From Morganella morganii H1r (GTDB lineage Bacteria; Pseudomonadota; Gammaproteobacteria; Enterobacterales; Enterobacteriaceae), in assembly GCF_000633515.1 (NCBI RefSeq), contig NZ_AYMP01000049.1:1-64000 (forward strand): DNA of 64,000 bases. The letters run 5' to 3'. The notes below the pieces were generated by a model, which searched no databases, was not told where the DNA came from, and saw only the letters and a list, made by a program, of their open reading frames with translations. Positions 46,456 to 57,199 of this stretch are shown in pieces (the stretch's first letter is position 1; the number at the start of each line of letters is the position of its first letter). A program made the translations under genes and the position numbers.

Positions 46456-47658
46456 TTATGCAGTCAGGCGGGCTGCATCCTGTGCGATGACTAATTCTTC
46501 GTTAGTCGGGATCACCAGGGCAATGCTGCTGTCGTCAGTGGTGATTTTGCCTGCGTTACCGAAACGGGCAGCCAGGTTACGTTCGTGATCCAGTTTGAAG
46601 CCCAGCAGAGCCAGTTTTTCCAGAGTATGTTCACGAACCATTGCTGCGTTCTCACCGATACCGCCGGTGAAGATGATAGCATCCAGACGGCCTTCCATCA
46701 GTGTCGCGTAACCACCGACGTATTTCGCCAGACGGTGGCAGAATACATCCATTGCGCGGGTCGCGTCAGCTTGTTTACCGTAGTTTTCTTCAACATAGCG
46801 GCAGTCGCTGGTGACTTCAGTCAGACCCTGCAGGCCGGATTCTTTGGTCAGCATTTTGTTGATGTCTTCAACGCTCATGCCCATTGAATCATGCAGGTGG
46901 AAAATGATAGCCGGGTCGATATCACCGGAACGGGTACCCATGACCAGGCCTTCCAGCGGAGTCAGACCCATAGAGGTGTCCACGCACTCGCCGTTAACGA
47001 TGGCTGCAACAGAACCACCGTTGCCTAAGTGGCAGGTGATCACGTTCAGTTCTTCAACCGGTTTGTTCAGCATTTTAGCGGCTTCACGGCTGACGAAGTA
47101 GTGGCTTGTACCGTGGAAACCATAGCGGCGGATACCGTGGTCTTTATACAGGCTGTACGGCAGGGCATACAGGTAAGCTTCTTCAGGCATGGTCTGATGG
47201 AAAGCGGTATCGAAAACACCAACGTTTTTATCAGCCAGGTGAGGGAAGGCTTTCAGTGCTTCTTCCACGCCTAACAGGTTAGCCGGGTTGTGCAGAGGAG
47301 CAAAGGCAGAGCACTCTTCCATTGCTTTGATAACTTCGTCAGTGACGATAACAGAGTGAGCAAATTTCTCACCGCCGTGAACCAGACGGTGACCGATGCA
47401 GCCGATCTGTGCGGACAGCTCAGGTTTTGCACCCATGATATCTTTCACGATGAAACGCAGTGCTTCGCTGTGAGCAGCGCCCGCGCCTAATTGTGCTTCG
47501 TGTTTAGCACCATCCATTTTCCACTTGATACGTGCTTCCGGCAGGTTAAAGCATTCTGCCAGACCCGTCAGATATTCATCACCAGTTGTAGGGTCAATGA
47601 TCGCAAATTTCAGTGAAGAACTACCGCAGTTAAGTACCAGTACCAGCTTACTTGACAT
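46456..47658 (-). CDS. ackA: Acetate kinase AckA
   Basis: A 400-residue enzyme (E. coli 400) for acetyl phosphate plus ADP to acetate plus ATP. The N-terminal phosphate-binding [17 protein letters not shown], the [10 protein letters not shown] motif, [27 protein letters not shown] and [14 protein letters not shown] are the ASKHA-fold signatures. It is first in the ackA-pta operon. Confidence 0.98.
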   Translation of the reverse strand: MSSKLVLVLNCGSSSLKFAIIDPTTGDEYLTGLAECFNLPEARIKWKMDGAKHEAQLGAGAAHSEALRFIVKDIMGAKPELSAQIGCIGHRLVHGGEKFAHSVIVTDEVIKAMEECSAFAPLHNPANLLGVEEALKAFPHLADKNVGVFDTAFHQTMPEEAYLYALPYSLYKDHGIRRYGFHGTSHYFVSREAAKMLNKPVEELNVITCHLGNGGSVAAIVNGECVDTSMGLTPLEGLVMGTRSGDIDPAIIFHLHDSMGMSVEDINKMLTKESGLQGLTEVTSDCRYVEENYGKQADATRAMDVFCHRLAKYVGGYATLMEGRLDAIIFTGGIGENAAMVREHTLEKLALLGFKLDHERNLAARFGNAGKITTDDSSIALVIPTNEELVIAQDAARLTA

Positions 47659-48025
47659 GGAATTACCTATAATCTTGTTGTGGATAAGTCTTATGTATTA
47701 AGACAGTGGTTAAAACGTAATCTAACTAAGCGTAGCGCAATATTTCAGCGCCGTTCATGATTAACATCATGCAATTTTTATATTGAACGATAAATCATCG
47801 CTGCAATCTGTTGTCTGAGGCGTGATGGCGTAAAAACACACATTTTGCCCTTGAAAAAGGCCGCATCAGACAAAATAATTAACTCAGGATTATTTCACCG
47901 TGATTAAACGGGCGTAGCATACCCGCAGATGACAGCAATTTCAAAATATACTTAATCCTACAAAAATATTTTGACTGAATGTAGCCATATTTTAATTATT
48001 ATGTTTTTTATTGATTGAGGTCATA
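47659..48025. promoter_or_regulatory. Divergent ackA / yfbV control region
   Basis: A 367-base AT-rich spacer between divergent genes, without a supported reading frame. It should hold the ackA-pta promoters. I cannot assign ArcA or FNR sites with confidence. Confidence 0.5.
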
Positions 48026-48481
48026 ATGCCTGATAACACACCGGCAAAACCGGGTTTGTTCCGCGCTCTGCGTCTCGGCAAACGTTACGCCGCCACCTGG
48101 CCGGCCGTGAAACAACTCGCCCCGGTTTTCCCGGAGAATCGTGTCATAAAATCGACACAGTTCGGTATCCGTTTTATGCCGCCGCTGTCGGTGTTTACCC
48201 TGACATGGCAGATAGCCCTCGGCGGGGCATTAGGTCCCGCAGTCGCCACCGCTCTGTTTGCCTGCTCACTGCCGCTGCAGGGGTTATGGTGGCTCGGACG
48301 GCGTGCCGCCACACCTTTACCGGCCGGGCTGCTCAGCTGGTTTTATGAAATCCGCGCTAAGTTTGCCGAAGCCGGGATTGCGATTGCACCGGTCGAAGGC
48401 ACACCGGATTATATGGCACTGGCGGAGTTACTGAAACGCGCTTTTAAGCAGCTGGATAACTCTTTCCTGGATGACCTGTAA
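48026..48481 (+). CDS. yfbV: YfbV, UPF0208 membrane protein
   Basis: A 151-residue protein with two hydrophobic segments in about residues 51-89 ([41 protein letters not shown]). The start at 48026 ([21 protein letters not shown]) has GAGG upstream. In E. coli YfbV is a bitopic or double-span membrane protein reported to influence Ter macrodomain organisation. It is divergent from ackA as in E. coli. Confidence 0.92.
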   Translation: MPDNTPAKPGLFRALRLGKRYAATWPAVKQLAPVFPENRVIKSTQFGIRFMPPLSVFTLTWQIALGGALGPAVATALFACSLPLQGLWWLGRRAATPLPAGLLSWFYEIRAKFAEAGIAIAPVEGTPDYMALAELLKRAFKQLDNSFLDDL

Positions 48482-48494
48482 GTACCGCTGTTTT

Positions 48495-48514
48495 CCGCCC
48501 GTTTCCGCGGGCGG
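48495..48514 (+). terminator. Hairpin after yfbV
   Basis: CCGCCCG and CGGGCGG pair around TTTCCG but no T run follows. It is a weak terminator candidate. Confidence 0.4.
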
Positions 48515-48695
48515 TATAAATCCTTCCTTTGTTAATCGATTCAGCTTTTGTAACCCCCTGTTTTTCCTCTCCGTAAAATTACCAGTATGAAATTCCCCGC
48601 TGAGATCAAAAAAGGTGTGTATTTCACTATCTTATAGATTTGAGTAATGCGATGATTCTGAGCATACCCCGGATTACTTTTTCAGGAGATACACC

Positions 48696-49190
48696 ATGGA
48701 AATGACTAACGCACAACGCCTTATCCTCTCTAACCAGTATAAAATGATGGCTATGCTGGATCCGGATAATGCCGAGCGCTACCGCCGCCAGCAGACCATT
48801 ATTGAGCGCGGCTTCGGGCTGCAGATGCGCGAACTGGATCGCGATTTCGGTGAGCTGCCGGAAGAAATCTGCCGCCGTGTGATTGATATGATGGAAATGT
48901 ACCACGCATTGCGTATCTCCTTTGATAACCTGAAAGAAGCAAAAGATATCGACGCGCGCCGTATCCACTTCTTAGGTTTTGATGCGGCGACCGAAGCACG
49001 TTATTTAAGTTATGTGCGTTTTCTGGTAAATACAGAAGGGCGTTATACCCACTTTGACAGCGGCAGCCACGGCTTTAACTCCCAGACACCGATGTGGGAT
49101 AAATATGTCCGTATGCTGGGTGCATGGCATAACTGCCCGCGCCAGTATCACCTGAGTGAAGTGGAAATTAATCAGATCCTTAACGCATAA
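48696..49190 (+). CDS. yfbU: YfbU, UPF0304 family protein
   Basis: A 164-residue alpha-helical cytosolic protein. It starts [23 protein letters not shown] and contains [40 protein letters not shown], and ends with a helix after [16 protein letters not shown]; all match E. coli YfbU. The function is unknown; overproduction is toxic in E. coli according to memory. AGGAGA precedes the ATG. Confidence 0.95.
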   Translation: MEMTNAQRLILSNQYKMMAMLDPDNAERYRRQQTIIERGFGLQMRELDRDFGELPEEICRRVIDMMEMYHALRISFDNLKEAKDIDARRIHFLGFDAATEARYLSYVRFLVNTEGRYTHFDSGSHGFNSQTPMWDKYVRMLGAWHNCPRQYHLSEVEINQILNA

Positions 49191-49220
49191 TATTCTGGTA
49201 TCCGCAACGGCGAGGCACGC

Positions 49221-49889
49221 ATGGCACTGACTGCAAAAGGTTTTTTGTTTGATCTGGACGGCACACTGGCCGATTCCCTGCATGTGGTGGAGCGTGCCTG
49301 GCTGGCGTTTGCCCGCCGTACCGGGGCGGATGAGGATGAAGTAAAACATTTTATTCACGGCAAACCGGCGGTTGAGTCCATCCGCCATTTTCTGCCGGAT
49401 GCGGATGAGAACGAAATCGCCGCGCAGCTGGCGTGGGTGACAGAGCAGGAAATCAGGGAGAGTGACGAGGTGACTGATCTGCCCGGTGCGCAGGCACTGC
49501 TGGCGCGTCTGGTTTCTCTTGAAATTCCGTGGGCGATAGTCACCTCCGGTTCTGTGGCGATAGCCCGTCCGCGTCACTGTGCGGCAAATCTGCCGGAGCC
49601 GGATGCCTGGGTGACGGCGGATACTATCACCCGCGGCAAACCCGACCCGCAGCCTTATCTGCTGGGCGCGGAAAAGCTGGGGCTGGCTCCCCGCGACTGT
49701 TTTGTGTTTGAGGATGCCACCGCCGGTCTGCTTTCCGGGCTGGATGCCGGTTGTCAGGTGATTGCCGTGCATGTTCCTGCCGGAACACCGCGCACGGATG
49801 AACTGGCCATGCGGGTGGATTCACTGACAGACATTGAGGTTGAGAAAGCGGCGGACGGTACGGTAACACTGACCCGCCGTCCCGGCTGA
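49221..49889 (+). CDS. yfbT: YfbT-like HAD-superfamily sugar phosphatase
   Basis: A 222-residue HAD subfamily IA phosphatase. The nucleophile D11 and D13 are in FLFDLDGTLADS. Motif II is in VTSGSVAIA, motif III is the Lys in ITRGKPDPQPYLLGAEKLG, and motif IV is in CFVFEDATAGLLSGLDAG. The last two match the YfbT/YniC type. E. coli YfbT (HxpA) hydrolyses sugar phosphates. GAGG precedes the ATG; yfbS follows 116 bases later. Confidence 0.9.
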   Translation: MALTAKGFLFDLDGTLADSLHVVERAWLAFARRTGADEDEVKHFIHGKPAVESIRHFLPDADENEIAAQLAWVTEQEIRESDEVTDLPGAQALLARLVSLEIPWAIVTSGSVAIARPRHCAANLPEPDAWVTADTITRGKPDPQPYLLGAEKLGLAPRDCFVFEDATAGLLSGLDAGCQVIAVHVPAGTPRTDELAMRVDSLTDIEVEKAADGTVTLTRRPG

Positions 49890-50005
49890 CAGCCGGAACA
49901 CCGCTGCACAGCACCGGTCAGACAATGAGGGAAAACGGGCTGTGCGTTAACAAAAACGATGAGACAGGATGTTCGCTGTCCGGGCATTGACGAAAGAGGA
50001 CGTTG

Positions 50006-51835
50006 GTGAATACGGAACTCGTGTGGGTGCTGACCCTGCTGTTTATCGCCATTGTTTTATTTACCACCAACAAAGTCCGGATGGATGTTGTGGCGTTGCT
50101 GGTGATCACCGCCTTTGTACTGAGCGGCACGCTGACCGTTAATGAAGCCGTCGCCGGGTTCAGTGATCCCAATATTCTGCTGATTGCCGCCCTGTTTGTG
50201 ATCGGGGAAGGGCTGGTGCGTACCGGGGTTGCCTATCAGATGGGGGACTGGCTGGTGCGGGTGGCCGGTTCCGGCGAAACCCGTCTGCTGGTATTCCTGA
50301 TGGTCAGTGTTGCCGGGCTCGGCGCGTTTATGAGTTCGACCGGCGTGGTGGCCATTTTTATCCCTGTCGTGCTCAGTGTCTCCGCACGTATGAAAATTTC
50401 CCCTTCGCGGCTGATGATGCCGCTCGGCTTCGCCGGGCTTATCAGCGGCATGATGACGCTGGTGGCAACACCGCCGAACATGGTGGTGAACAGTGTTCTG
50501 GAAATGGAAGGCATCAAAGGCTTTCATTTCTTCTCGGTTACCCCTATCGGATTACTGATCCTGCTGGCCGGTGTCGGCTATATGCTGATTGCCCGCCACT
50601 GGCTGGGCAGCAAACAGCCGGAGAAAGCAGGGGATAATGTACAGCGTACCTTTCGTGATCTTATCCGCGACTACAAGCTGAGCGGCCGTGCGCGGCGTCT
50701 TGCTGTCCGTAACGGCTCACCGCTGATCGGCAAAACGCTGGATGAACTGCATCTGCGCACCCGTTATGGTGCCAATGTGGTGGGGATTGAGCGCTGGCGG
50801 CGTTTCCGGCGGGTAATGGTCGGTGCGACCGGTGGTATGGAACTGCGTGACCGCGATGTGCTGCTGATTGATATGTCTGCCAGCGATATGGATTTACGCG
50901 AGTTTTGTGCCGAGCAGATGCTGGAACCGATGATCCTGCGCGGCGAATATTTCTCTGAACACTCCCGCAACGTGGGAATGGCGGAAGTCTCCCTGAACCC
51001 GGAAAGTGAGCTTATCGGCAAAAGTCTGCGGGATATCGGTTTCCGTACCCGCTACGGGCTGAATGTGCTGGGTCTGCGCCGGGGCGGGGCCGCGCTTGAC
51101 GGTAATATTGTCGATGAACCGCTGCAACTCGGGGATATTCTGCTGGTGGTCGGGGACTGGAAAATTATCCGCGTGCTGGCGACCAAACGGCGTCACTTTA
51201 TTGTGCTGAATCTGGCGGCGGAAGCGGAAGCCGTGGTACCGGCGGCCTCCCAGGCGCCGCATGCGCTGTTTTGTCTGGCGCTGATGGTGGCGATGATGGT
51301 CACCAACGAAATCCCGAATTTTATCGCGGCACTGATTGCCTGCCTGCTGATGGGGAAATTTCGCTGCATCGATATGGAAAGTGCTTACCGGTCGATCCAC
51401 TGGCCGAGCATCATTCTGATTGTGGGGATGATGCCGTTTGCCCTGGCGTTACAGAAAACCGGCGGGATCACGCTGATTGTCAGCGGGCTGATGGATGTCG
51501 CCGGTGATCTGGGCCCGCATGTGATGCTGACCGCCCTGTTTGTGCTGTGTGCGACTATCGGGCTGTTTATCTCGAATACCGCGACAGCGGTGCTGATGGC
51601 ACCGATTGCCATCCAGGCGGCACATGAAATGCAGGTTTCGCCGCTGCCGTTTGCGATGGTGGTGGGCGTGGCGGCATCCGCTGCCTTTATGACACCGGTT
51701 TCATCCCCGGTAAACACGCTGGTGCTCGGGCCGGGGAATTACACCTTCGGGGATTTCGTCAAAATCGGCGTACCGTTTACGCTGGTGGTCATGGCAATCA
51801 GTATCGCGGTGATCCCGTTACTCTTTCCGTTCTGA
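50006..51835 (+). CDS. yfbS: YfbS, SLC13-type permease with RCK domains
   Basis: A 609-residue transporter. The GTG start at 50006 (reading [20 protein letters not shown]) aligns with E. coli MNGELIWVLSLLAIAVVLF and has AGAGG upstream. The N-terminal half carries membrane segments and the [20 protein letters not shown] and [16 protein letters not shown] repeats. Two TrkA-C/RCK domains lie in the middle ([25 protein letters not shown] and [24 protein letters not shown]). The second membrane half ends with [18 protein letters not shown] and [21 protein letters not shown]. The substrate is unknown. Confidence 0.93.
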   Translation: MNTELVWVLTLLFIAIVLFTTNKVRMDVVALLVITAFVLSGTLTVNEAVAGFSDPNILLIAALFVIGEGLVRTGVAYQMGDWLVRVAGSGETRLLVFLMVSVAGLGAFMSSTGVVAIFIPVVLSVSARMKISPSRLMMPLGFAGLISGMMTLVATPPNMVVNSVLEMEGIKGFHFFSVTPIGLLILLAGVGYMLIARHWLGSKQPEKAGDNVQRTFRDLIRDYKLSGRARRLAVRNGSPLIGKTLDELHLRTRYGANVVGIERWRRFRRVMVGATGGMELRDRDVLLIDMSASDMDLREFCAEQMLEPMILRGEYFSEHSRNVGMAEVSLNPESELIGKSLRDIGFRTRYGLNVLGLRRGGAALDGNIVDEPLQLGDILLVVGDWKIIRVLATKRRHFIVLNLAAEAEAVVPAASQAPHALFCLALMVAMMVTNEIPNFIAALIACLLMGKFRCIDMESAYRSIHWPSIILIVGMMPFALALQKTGGITLIVSGLMDVAGDLGPHVMLTALFVLCATIGLFISNTATAVLMAPIAIQAAHEMQVSPLPFAMVVGVAASAAFMTPVSSPVNTLVLGPGNYTFGDFVKIGVPFTLVVMAISIAVIPLLFPF

Positions 51836-51867
51836 CGGCGTACCCTGCTGAAAACGCCGCTGCCCGG

Positions 51868-52449
51868 TTACTGACTGATCTCATCCAGTGACAGACTGAA
51901 CCCCGGAATAAACACGTTGCGGAAATAGTCCATTTCCGGGCTGCGGCGTTCTTCGAGGGTTTTTTCCAGCCGCGCTTTCGCCAGATGAAACTCGGTATTA
52001 CCCGCCCCGATTTCTTCCAGACACTTGAGATAGGCACACAGGGCATCGGCCTGTTTGACGATTGCCGCATCTTCCGGCGAATGGGCGTCTTCATCAATCA
52101 GCGGAGCAAAATCCGCCTGTAACTCTTCAGGGATCATGGCAATCAGTTTCTTTTGCGCCATGCGTTCGATTTTTTTGTACTCATGGGCTATCTGCGGATT
52201 GTAATACTTGATAGGTGTCGGCAGGTCACCGGTGATCACTTCACTGGCGTCATGGTACATCGCCAGCAGGGCAATTTTTTCCGGATTGAGTGTGCCGCCG
52301 AATTTGCGGTTTTTAATCACCGCCAGCGCATGCGCCACAAACGCCACCTGAAGGCTGTGTTCAGAGACGTTTTCCTGAATCACATTGCGCATCAGCGGCC
52401 AGCGGGTGATCAGTTTCAGACGGGAAAGGTGGGCAAAAAAGTAACTCAT
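51868..52449 (-). CDS. yfbR: YfbR, 5'-deoxynucleotidase (HD domain)
   Basis: A 193-residue enzyme (E. coli 199) that dephosphorylates deoxyribonucleoside 5'-monophosphates. The start at 52449 ([23 protein letters not shown]) matches E. coli [29 protein letters not shown] is nearby. The HD metal site is in [15 protein letters not shown] and [24 protein letters not shown]. In E. coli alaA is directly upstream; here a foreign gene separates the two. Confidence 0.95.
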   Translation of the reverse strand: MSYFFAHLSRLKLITRWPLMRNVIQENVSEHSLQVAFVAHALAVIKNRKFGGTLNPEKIALLAMYHDASEVITGDLPTPIKYYNPQIAHEYKKIERMAQKKLIAMIPEELQADFAPLIDEDAHSPEDAAIVKQADALCAYLKCLEEIGAGNTEFHLAKARLEKTLEERRSPEMDYFRNVFIPGFSLSLDEISQ

Positions 52450-52570
52450 AGACAACATTCCTGGCAGCAATTTGTTGATAATAAGGGGCTTGTCGCAACA
52501 AGCTTCTTTGACATAGGTTTCATCGGGTTGCCGGGAGGAAACAGCCCGAATGACGGACAGGCCCGGATCC

Positions 52571-53389
52571 TCAAAAATGCTCTGTAAAAAAAGCAACCGC
52601 GCCTTTTTTGTCAGCACGATCCAGACCGCCTTCAGCAATAATTTTAGCAGCATAGTAAGCTGCAAAACGACCACAATCATTCCCGTTTAGCAGGGATTGA
52701 TCCCCGTGATGCTCGGCAGTCACAGAAAAATCATCTCTGAGTGAAGTGTTTTTCCGCAAGATTGCTGTTAAACGTCCCGCGCCGCCATAGAACATATCTG
52801 CAAAGCCACCTTTAGGATCATGAAGAACTGCGCTTTGTATAATGCCATTATCGATGTCTGCTTCTAATAAGGTAAAATGTCCGCGCGGGCCAAATGGGCC
52901 ATAAGTATTGCTCTGAGCGACAGGAATCAGCGCCTTTACCGGACCTTGCGGATACGCGTCAGTTAACTCTTTAAATGTCTGGGGAAGCGATCGGCCTCCC
53001 GCCATGTGTGCGGCGACAGAATCAGACTCCGGCAGGTCATGTGTAGTGGCGCAAACAATATGGGTAGTCCCGGCAGATTCTTTTACTCTGAAGACAGTAT
53101 GTTCCACTCCCCCCGCATTGAAGCTTCCGTTTTTCCGCCACCCCTTATCTTCTGAAAAAATGCTATCCAGGCTCTGATTTAATTGACCCGGAGACAGCTT
53201 TTCACCAAAAATACCCAGAAGCCTGTTGATGAATGAATGCAGCCATGAACAAAAGCCTGTGCTTTCCGGGGCGCTGATGACGTCAGCAAACCGCTCATGA
53301 TCATGTGGCTGGAGAGGGTCTGTTTCACTATAAGAGATCTCTGTAAAATAACTCAGTGCTGACATATCTGCCGCTGATGGAATCCGCAT
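52571..53389 (-). CDS. Candidate CE-clan cysteine protease/acyltransferase, effector-like
   Basis: A 272-residue protein with no signal peptide. The ATG at 53389 ([15 protein letters not shown]) has GGGG upstream; 53365 is another option. The C-terminal half carries a possible catalytic triad: H171 in [19 protein letters not shown]191 in AVLHDPKGG and C239 in [18 protein letters not shown]. The order, spacing (20 and 48 residues) and the DCG motif followed by a helix resemble the CE clan (Ulp1, SseL/ElaD deubiquitinases, YopJ acetyltransferases). No overall similarity to any one of them is clear. It is inserted between yfbR and alaA, adjacent in E. coli, so it looks acquired. A secreted effector acting on host proteins or a toxin is possible; both are inferred. 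Confidence 0.6.
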   Translation of the reverse strand: MRIPSAADMSALSYFTEISYSETDPLQPHDHERFADVISAPESTGFCSWLHSFINRLLGIFGEKLSPGQLNQSLDSIFSEDKGWRKNGSFNAGGVEHTVFRVKESAGTTHIVCATTHDLPESDSVAAHMAGGRSLPQTFKELTDAYPQGPVKALIPVAQSNTYGPFGPRGHFTLLEADIDNGIIQSAVLHDPKGGFADMFYGGAGRLTAILRKNTSLRDDFSVTAEHHGDQSLLNGNDCGRFAAYYAAKIIAEGGLDRADKKGAVAFFTEHF

Positions 53390-53612
53390 GATAAACCCCG
53401 CTGATAGCACTCCCGGAACCGGATATCTGCCCGGTATTGCCGGAATACATAAAACAACCGGCCCGCAGGAGGGTCTCCCGGAACCAGCATGAAGTGATTG
53501 ATGCTATTATCTGTCCCTGACCTTTAATTTCGCAATACGGCTATCGACTGGTTCATCATTTGCAACAACCCCATCATAAGAGCGGATATTCTGTGGTGTT
53601 CCGGGGAATGTA

Positions 53613-53640
53613 AATAAAAACGGCTTCCCGGGGGAAGCCG
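53613..53640 (-). terminator. Terminator of alaA
   Basis: On the minus strand CGGCTTCC and GGAAGCCG pair and are followed by TTTTTATTT, just after the alaA stop. Confidence 0.9.
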
Positions 53641-53656
53641 CTGACAGCAGTAACGG

Positions 53657-54871
53657 TTACTGGCGGTAATGGGAGAGGAAGCGCCCGAAGCGGTTAATCG
53701 CCATCTCCAGCTCGTCCTCACGCGGCAGTGTCACGATACGGAAGTGGTTCGGTTCCGGCCAGTTAAAGGCAGTACCTTGTACCAGCAGTACTTTTTCCTG
53801 TAACAGCAGGTCGAGGATCATTTTCTGGTCATCGTGAATATTGAAGCGTTTGGCATCAAATTTCGGGAACATATAGAGTGCGCCCATCGGTTTGACACAG
53901 GAGCAGCCCGGTATCTGGTTAATCAGTTCCCAGGCTTTGTTGCGCTGTTCATACAGGCGGCCGCCGGGATGAATAAACTCATTAATGCTCTGATACCCGC
54001 CGATAGCGGTCTGGATAGCATGCTGCATCGGCACGTTGGCACACAGACGCATAGACGCAAGCATTTCCAGCCCTTCGATATAGCCTTTGGCATGTTTCTT
54101 CGGCCCGTTCAGTACCATCCAGCCCTGGCGGAAACCGGCGATACGGTAGGTTTTTGACAGGCCGTTGAAGGTCACGGTCAGCAGATCCGGTGCCATCGCG
54201 GCGATAGAGTGGTGGACAGCATCGTCGTACAGAATTTTGTCGTAGATTTCGTCAGCAAAAATGATCAGGTCATTCTGACGGGCGAGTTCGACAATTTCCT
54301 GTAACAGATCTTTACTGTAAACAGCGCCTGTCGGGTTGTTCGGGTTAATCACCACGATACCGCGGGTACGCGGGGTGATTTTCTTTTTGATGTCTTCAAT
54401 ATCCGGCATCCAGCCCTGTTCTTCGTCGCACATATAGTGGACGGCAGTACCGCCGGAGAGAGAGACCGCACCGGTCCATAACGGATAATCCGGTGCCGGT
54501 ACCAGCATTTCATCACCGTTGTTCAGCAGCGCCTGCATGGACTGCACAATCAGTTCAGACACCCCGTTACCGATATAGACATCTTCCACGGTCATATCGC
54601 GCATGCCGCGTTCCTGGTAGAACTGGACAATGGCTTTACGGGCGGAATAGAGACCTTTTGAATCGCTGTAACCCTGGGAGCTTGGTAAATTACGGATAAC
54701 ATCAACCAGAATTTCGTCCGGGGCATCAAAACCAAACGGCGCCGGGTTACCGATATTCAGTTTGAGAACTTTCTGGCCTTCCTCTTCGAGACGTTTAGCC
54801 TCTTTGAGTACCGGCCCGCGAATGTCGTAACAGACATTATCGAGTTTGCCGGATTTCTTTATTATATTCAT
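53657..54871 (-). CDS. alaA: AlaA, glutamate-pyruvate aminotransferase
   Basis: A 404-residue class-I aminotransferase (E. coli 405) that forms alanine from pyruvate and glutamate. The PLP lysine is K240 in TFNGLSKTYRIAGFRQGW. INPNNPTGAVYS, DEIYDKILYDD and the N-terminal SGKLDNVCYDIRGPVLKEAKRLEEEG are characteristic. It is divergent from lrhA across a long gap, as in E. coli. Confidence 0.96.
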   Translation of the reverse strand: MNIIKKSGKLDNVCYDIRGPVLKEAKRLEEEGQKVLKLNIGNPAPFGFDAPDEILVDVIRNLPSSQGYSDSKGLYSARKAIVQFYQERGMRDMTVEDVYIGNGVSELIVQSMQALLNNGDEMLVPAPDYPLWTGAVSLSGGTAVHYMCDEEQGWMPDIEDIKKKITPRTRGIVVINPNNPTGAVYSKDLLQEIVELARQNDLIIFADEIYDKILYDDAVHHSIAAMAPDLLTVTFNGLSKTYRIAGFRQGWMVLNGPKKHAKGYIEGLEMLASMRLCANVPMQHAIQTAIGGYQSINEFIHPGGRLYEQRNKAWELINQIPGCSCVKPMGALYMFPKFDAKRFNIHDDQKMILDLLLQEKVLLVQGTAFNWPEPNHFRIVTLPREDELEMAINRFGRFLSHYRQ

Positions 54872-55611
54872 CTGTTCAGGACCTTAGCGCGTTAATCTTA
54901 TACTTTATCAGGTAAAACCCGTTATAACCCACTCTACTCTTACCGTCCGGGGTTTTGAAGACAGTAAACGTCTTTTGGTTAAAAACAACAGGATTTGTTT
55001 TAGAAAGGATCAGGAGTGCCGGTTTATTATGGATATGCCGGATTATCATGCTTAATGTTGTGTTTAATCCGGAACTTATGACTGACAAGGGGGAGGTGTA
55101 CTGAATTTTGTAAAGTTATCTATCGGAAGATCATAATTGGTAAAGTAATACCGTGTTTTTACTAAATAGCAAGCAGTTGTTGAAATTGTATAATCTTTTC
55201 TTATATATTAAACCCTGAAGTTGGTAATTATTAGTAGTATAACTAATAAAAGTTTACGGCATAATGTGATTTTCAGAGTATTTAACCTTAAAGTTGCAGA
55301 ATAATCAGGTTTATCCTGCAACAGGACATATTCACAGCATGCATTTTCGTTATTTACAATTTGTATGGTTTCGCAATATCCGGAAAACAGTGCGGTAAGA
55401 TACGTAAAATTTGTGTGTTTGTATAGCAGACCTGCTGTTTTAGTATGCAGCATTACATAATGGAGTTACTCACCGTTACGTATTTTTGTTAGTGTTAGTT
55501 ATGTTTTACTCTACCCTGTTGTATAGGGTAATGTCTTCGTTGGCGATGCCATTTTTCACGCCAATAAACACCAGGTAGTTATTAAAAATCAAAATTAGTG
55601 AAGAAAAAACA
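54872..55611. promoter_or_regulatory. 740-base AT-rich region between alaA and lrhA
   Basis: No reading frame in it has coding character. It should contain the alaA promoter and a long 5' untranslated leader of lrhA, which is long in E. coli. No strong palindrome or repeat was found. Confidence 0.55.
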
Positions 55612-56523
55612 ATGATAAATTCAAACCGTCCAGTGCTAAATCTGGATCTCGATCTGCTGCGGACGTTTGTGGCAGTCGCGGATCTGAATACCTTCGCGGC
55701 AGCAGCTGCGGCAGTATGCCGTACTCAGTCTGCCGTCAGTCAGCAAATGCAGCGTCTCGAGCAGCTTGTCGGACGCGAACTGTTTGCGCGTCATGGCCGT
55801 AACAAATTACTGACCGACCATGGGTTACAACTGTTAGGTTACGCCCGTCAGATCCTGCGGGCAAATGATGATGCCACCGCATCACTGGCTTATAACGATG
55901 CAGAAGGGGAGTTACGCATCGGTGCATCCGATGATTCTGTTGACTCACTGCTGCCTTTCTTACTCAATCGTATTGCATCGGTATACCCGCGTATGGCCGT
56001 TGATGTCCGCATCAAACGCAGCCAGTACATTGAAGGTATGCTGGATAACCATGAGATTGACCTGGCGCTGACCACTGCGCGTATTGCTCATCACCCGCGT
56101 ACCGCTCTGCGTACCGCACCGGTGCTGTGGCACTGTGCGCCGGATTTCCAGTTACAGCCGAATGAGCCGATTCCGCTGGTGGTGATGGACGAAACCAACC
56201 CGTTCCGCCATCTGGCAGCTGAAACCCTGGATGAGGCAGGGGTTCCGTGGCGGATCGCCTATGAGGCCGCATCACTCTCTGCTGTCCGTGCGGCGGTGAA
56301 TGCCGAGGTCGGGATCACCGCCCGTCCGCTGGAAATGCAGAATGCTGACCTGCGCATTCTGAGTGTCAGCGAAGGGGTGCCGCGTCTGCCGGAAATTCAG
56401 TACTGGTTATACCGTAACATTGACGAGCAGAGCGAGTCAGTGCTGACGGTCTACCAGGCGATTGAAAACAAAAAGACGCCGTATACTGTTACACCGGCGG
56501 ATGATGACAAAGCCGCAGAGTAA
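55612..56523 (+). CDS. lrhA: LrhA/HexA/PecT-type LysR regulator
   Basis: A 303-residue LysR-family regulator (E. coli LrhA 312). The helix-turn-helix is at about residues 12-70 (LDLDLLRTFVAVADLNTFAAAAAAVCRTQSAVSQQMQRLEQLVGRELFARHGR). The effector domain starts near EGELRIGASDDSVDSLLPFLLNRIA. In E. coli LrhA represses motility (flhDC) and type 1 fimbriae; the soft-rot homologue HexA controls virulence. It precedes the nuo operon, as in E. coli. It ends at a strong terminator. Confidence 0.95.
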   Translation: MINSNRPVLNLDLDLLRTFVAVADLNTFAAAAAAVCRTQSAVSQQMQRLEQLVGRELFARHGRNKLLTDHGLQLLGYARQILRANDDATASLAYNDAEGELRIGASDDSVDSLLPFLLNRIASVYPRMAVDVRIKRSQYIEGMLDNHEIDLALTTARIAHHPRTALRTAPVLWHCAPDFQLQPNEPIPLVVMDETNPFRHLAAETLDEAGVPWRIAYEAASLSAVRAAVNAEVGITARPLEMQNADLRILSVSEGVPRLPEIQYWLYRNIDEQSESVLTVYQAIENKKTPYTVTPADDDKAAE

Positions 56524-57199
56524 GCCGTTATACTCTGATACAGAACCGACATACTTTGTGACAATCAGACACATAGCCGGGGGATAAATTCCCCCGGCTT
56601 TTTTGTATCCTCTCCGCCGGTACGGAAATATCATATAAATGTTAACAGCATCACGCCGTGTTCCGGTTTTTGATGCCGTTTTAAGCGTCACATCGCAGTT
56701 TTGTTTACTTGTTTGTTACAATGTTAACAAAACACAAGTTCTGTGATTGCCAAAATTAACCGTGCTCATTACATTGCAATAAAACTTTGTTAAAAACCTG
56801 ACTGGTTTTCTCAGGTTTTAAGAAATGATTATGAATTAATCATTTGTTAAATAATTTTCAGCCAAACTGTGACCGGGATCAAAAATATTGCCCCTATTTA
56901 CCGATGGAAAGACAGGTTTTTCCTGAGATAATGGGTTAGTAAAAGCGATCTATCCGTTAATATAATAAAGTTAATTTTCAATTTGGTTACTTACTGACTC
57001 GTTTTAGCGATAAAGTCGCACAACGGGTTAATATTGAGTTGATTGTTTGTAACAAAATTGGGAAGAGCGGGGAACAAACCGGGTTACCGGCTTTCTCATC
57101 ACGATAAGTGTTGTATCCGCCACTGAGTTGTTCCTCTCGTGTGTCGCTGTGGTGCTGTATGCAGGTACGGCAGGCAACACCACCTTTAATGAGTAAGCA
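56524..57199. promoter_or_regulatory. 676-base upstream region of the nuo operon
   Basis: No gene is supported. It contains the lrhA terminator (56575-56604), a CRP-like TGTGACCGGGATCAAA at 56869-56884 and an ArcA-like ATTAATCATTTGTTA at 56835-56849. It should contain the nuo promoters, which in E. coli respond to ArcA, NarL, FNR and others. Confidence 0.5.
56575..56604 (+). terminator. Terminator after lrhA
   Basis: AGCCGGGGG and CCCCCGGCT pair perfectly around ATAAATT, followed by TTTTT. Confidence 0.95.

Noticed and set aside
55208-55453. An 81-codon minus-strand open frame in the alaA-lrhA gap
   Set aside because: No ribosome-binding site, low-complexity composition; gap treated as non-coding.
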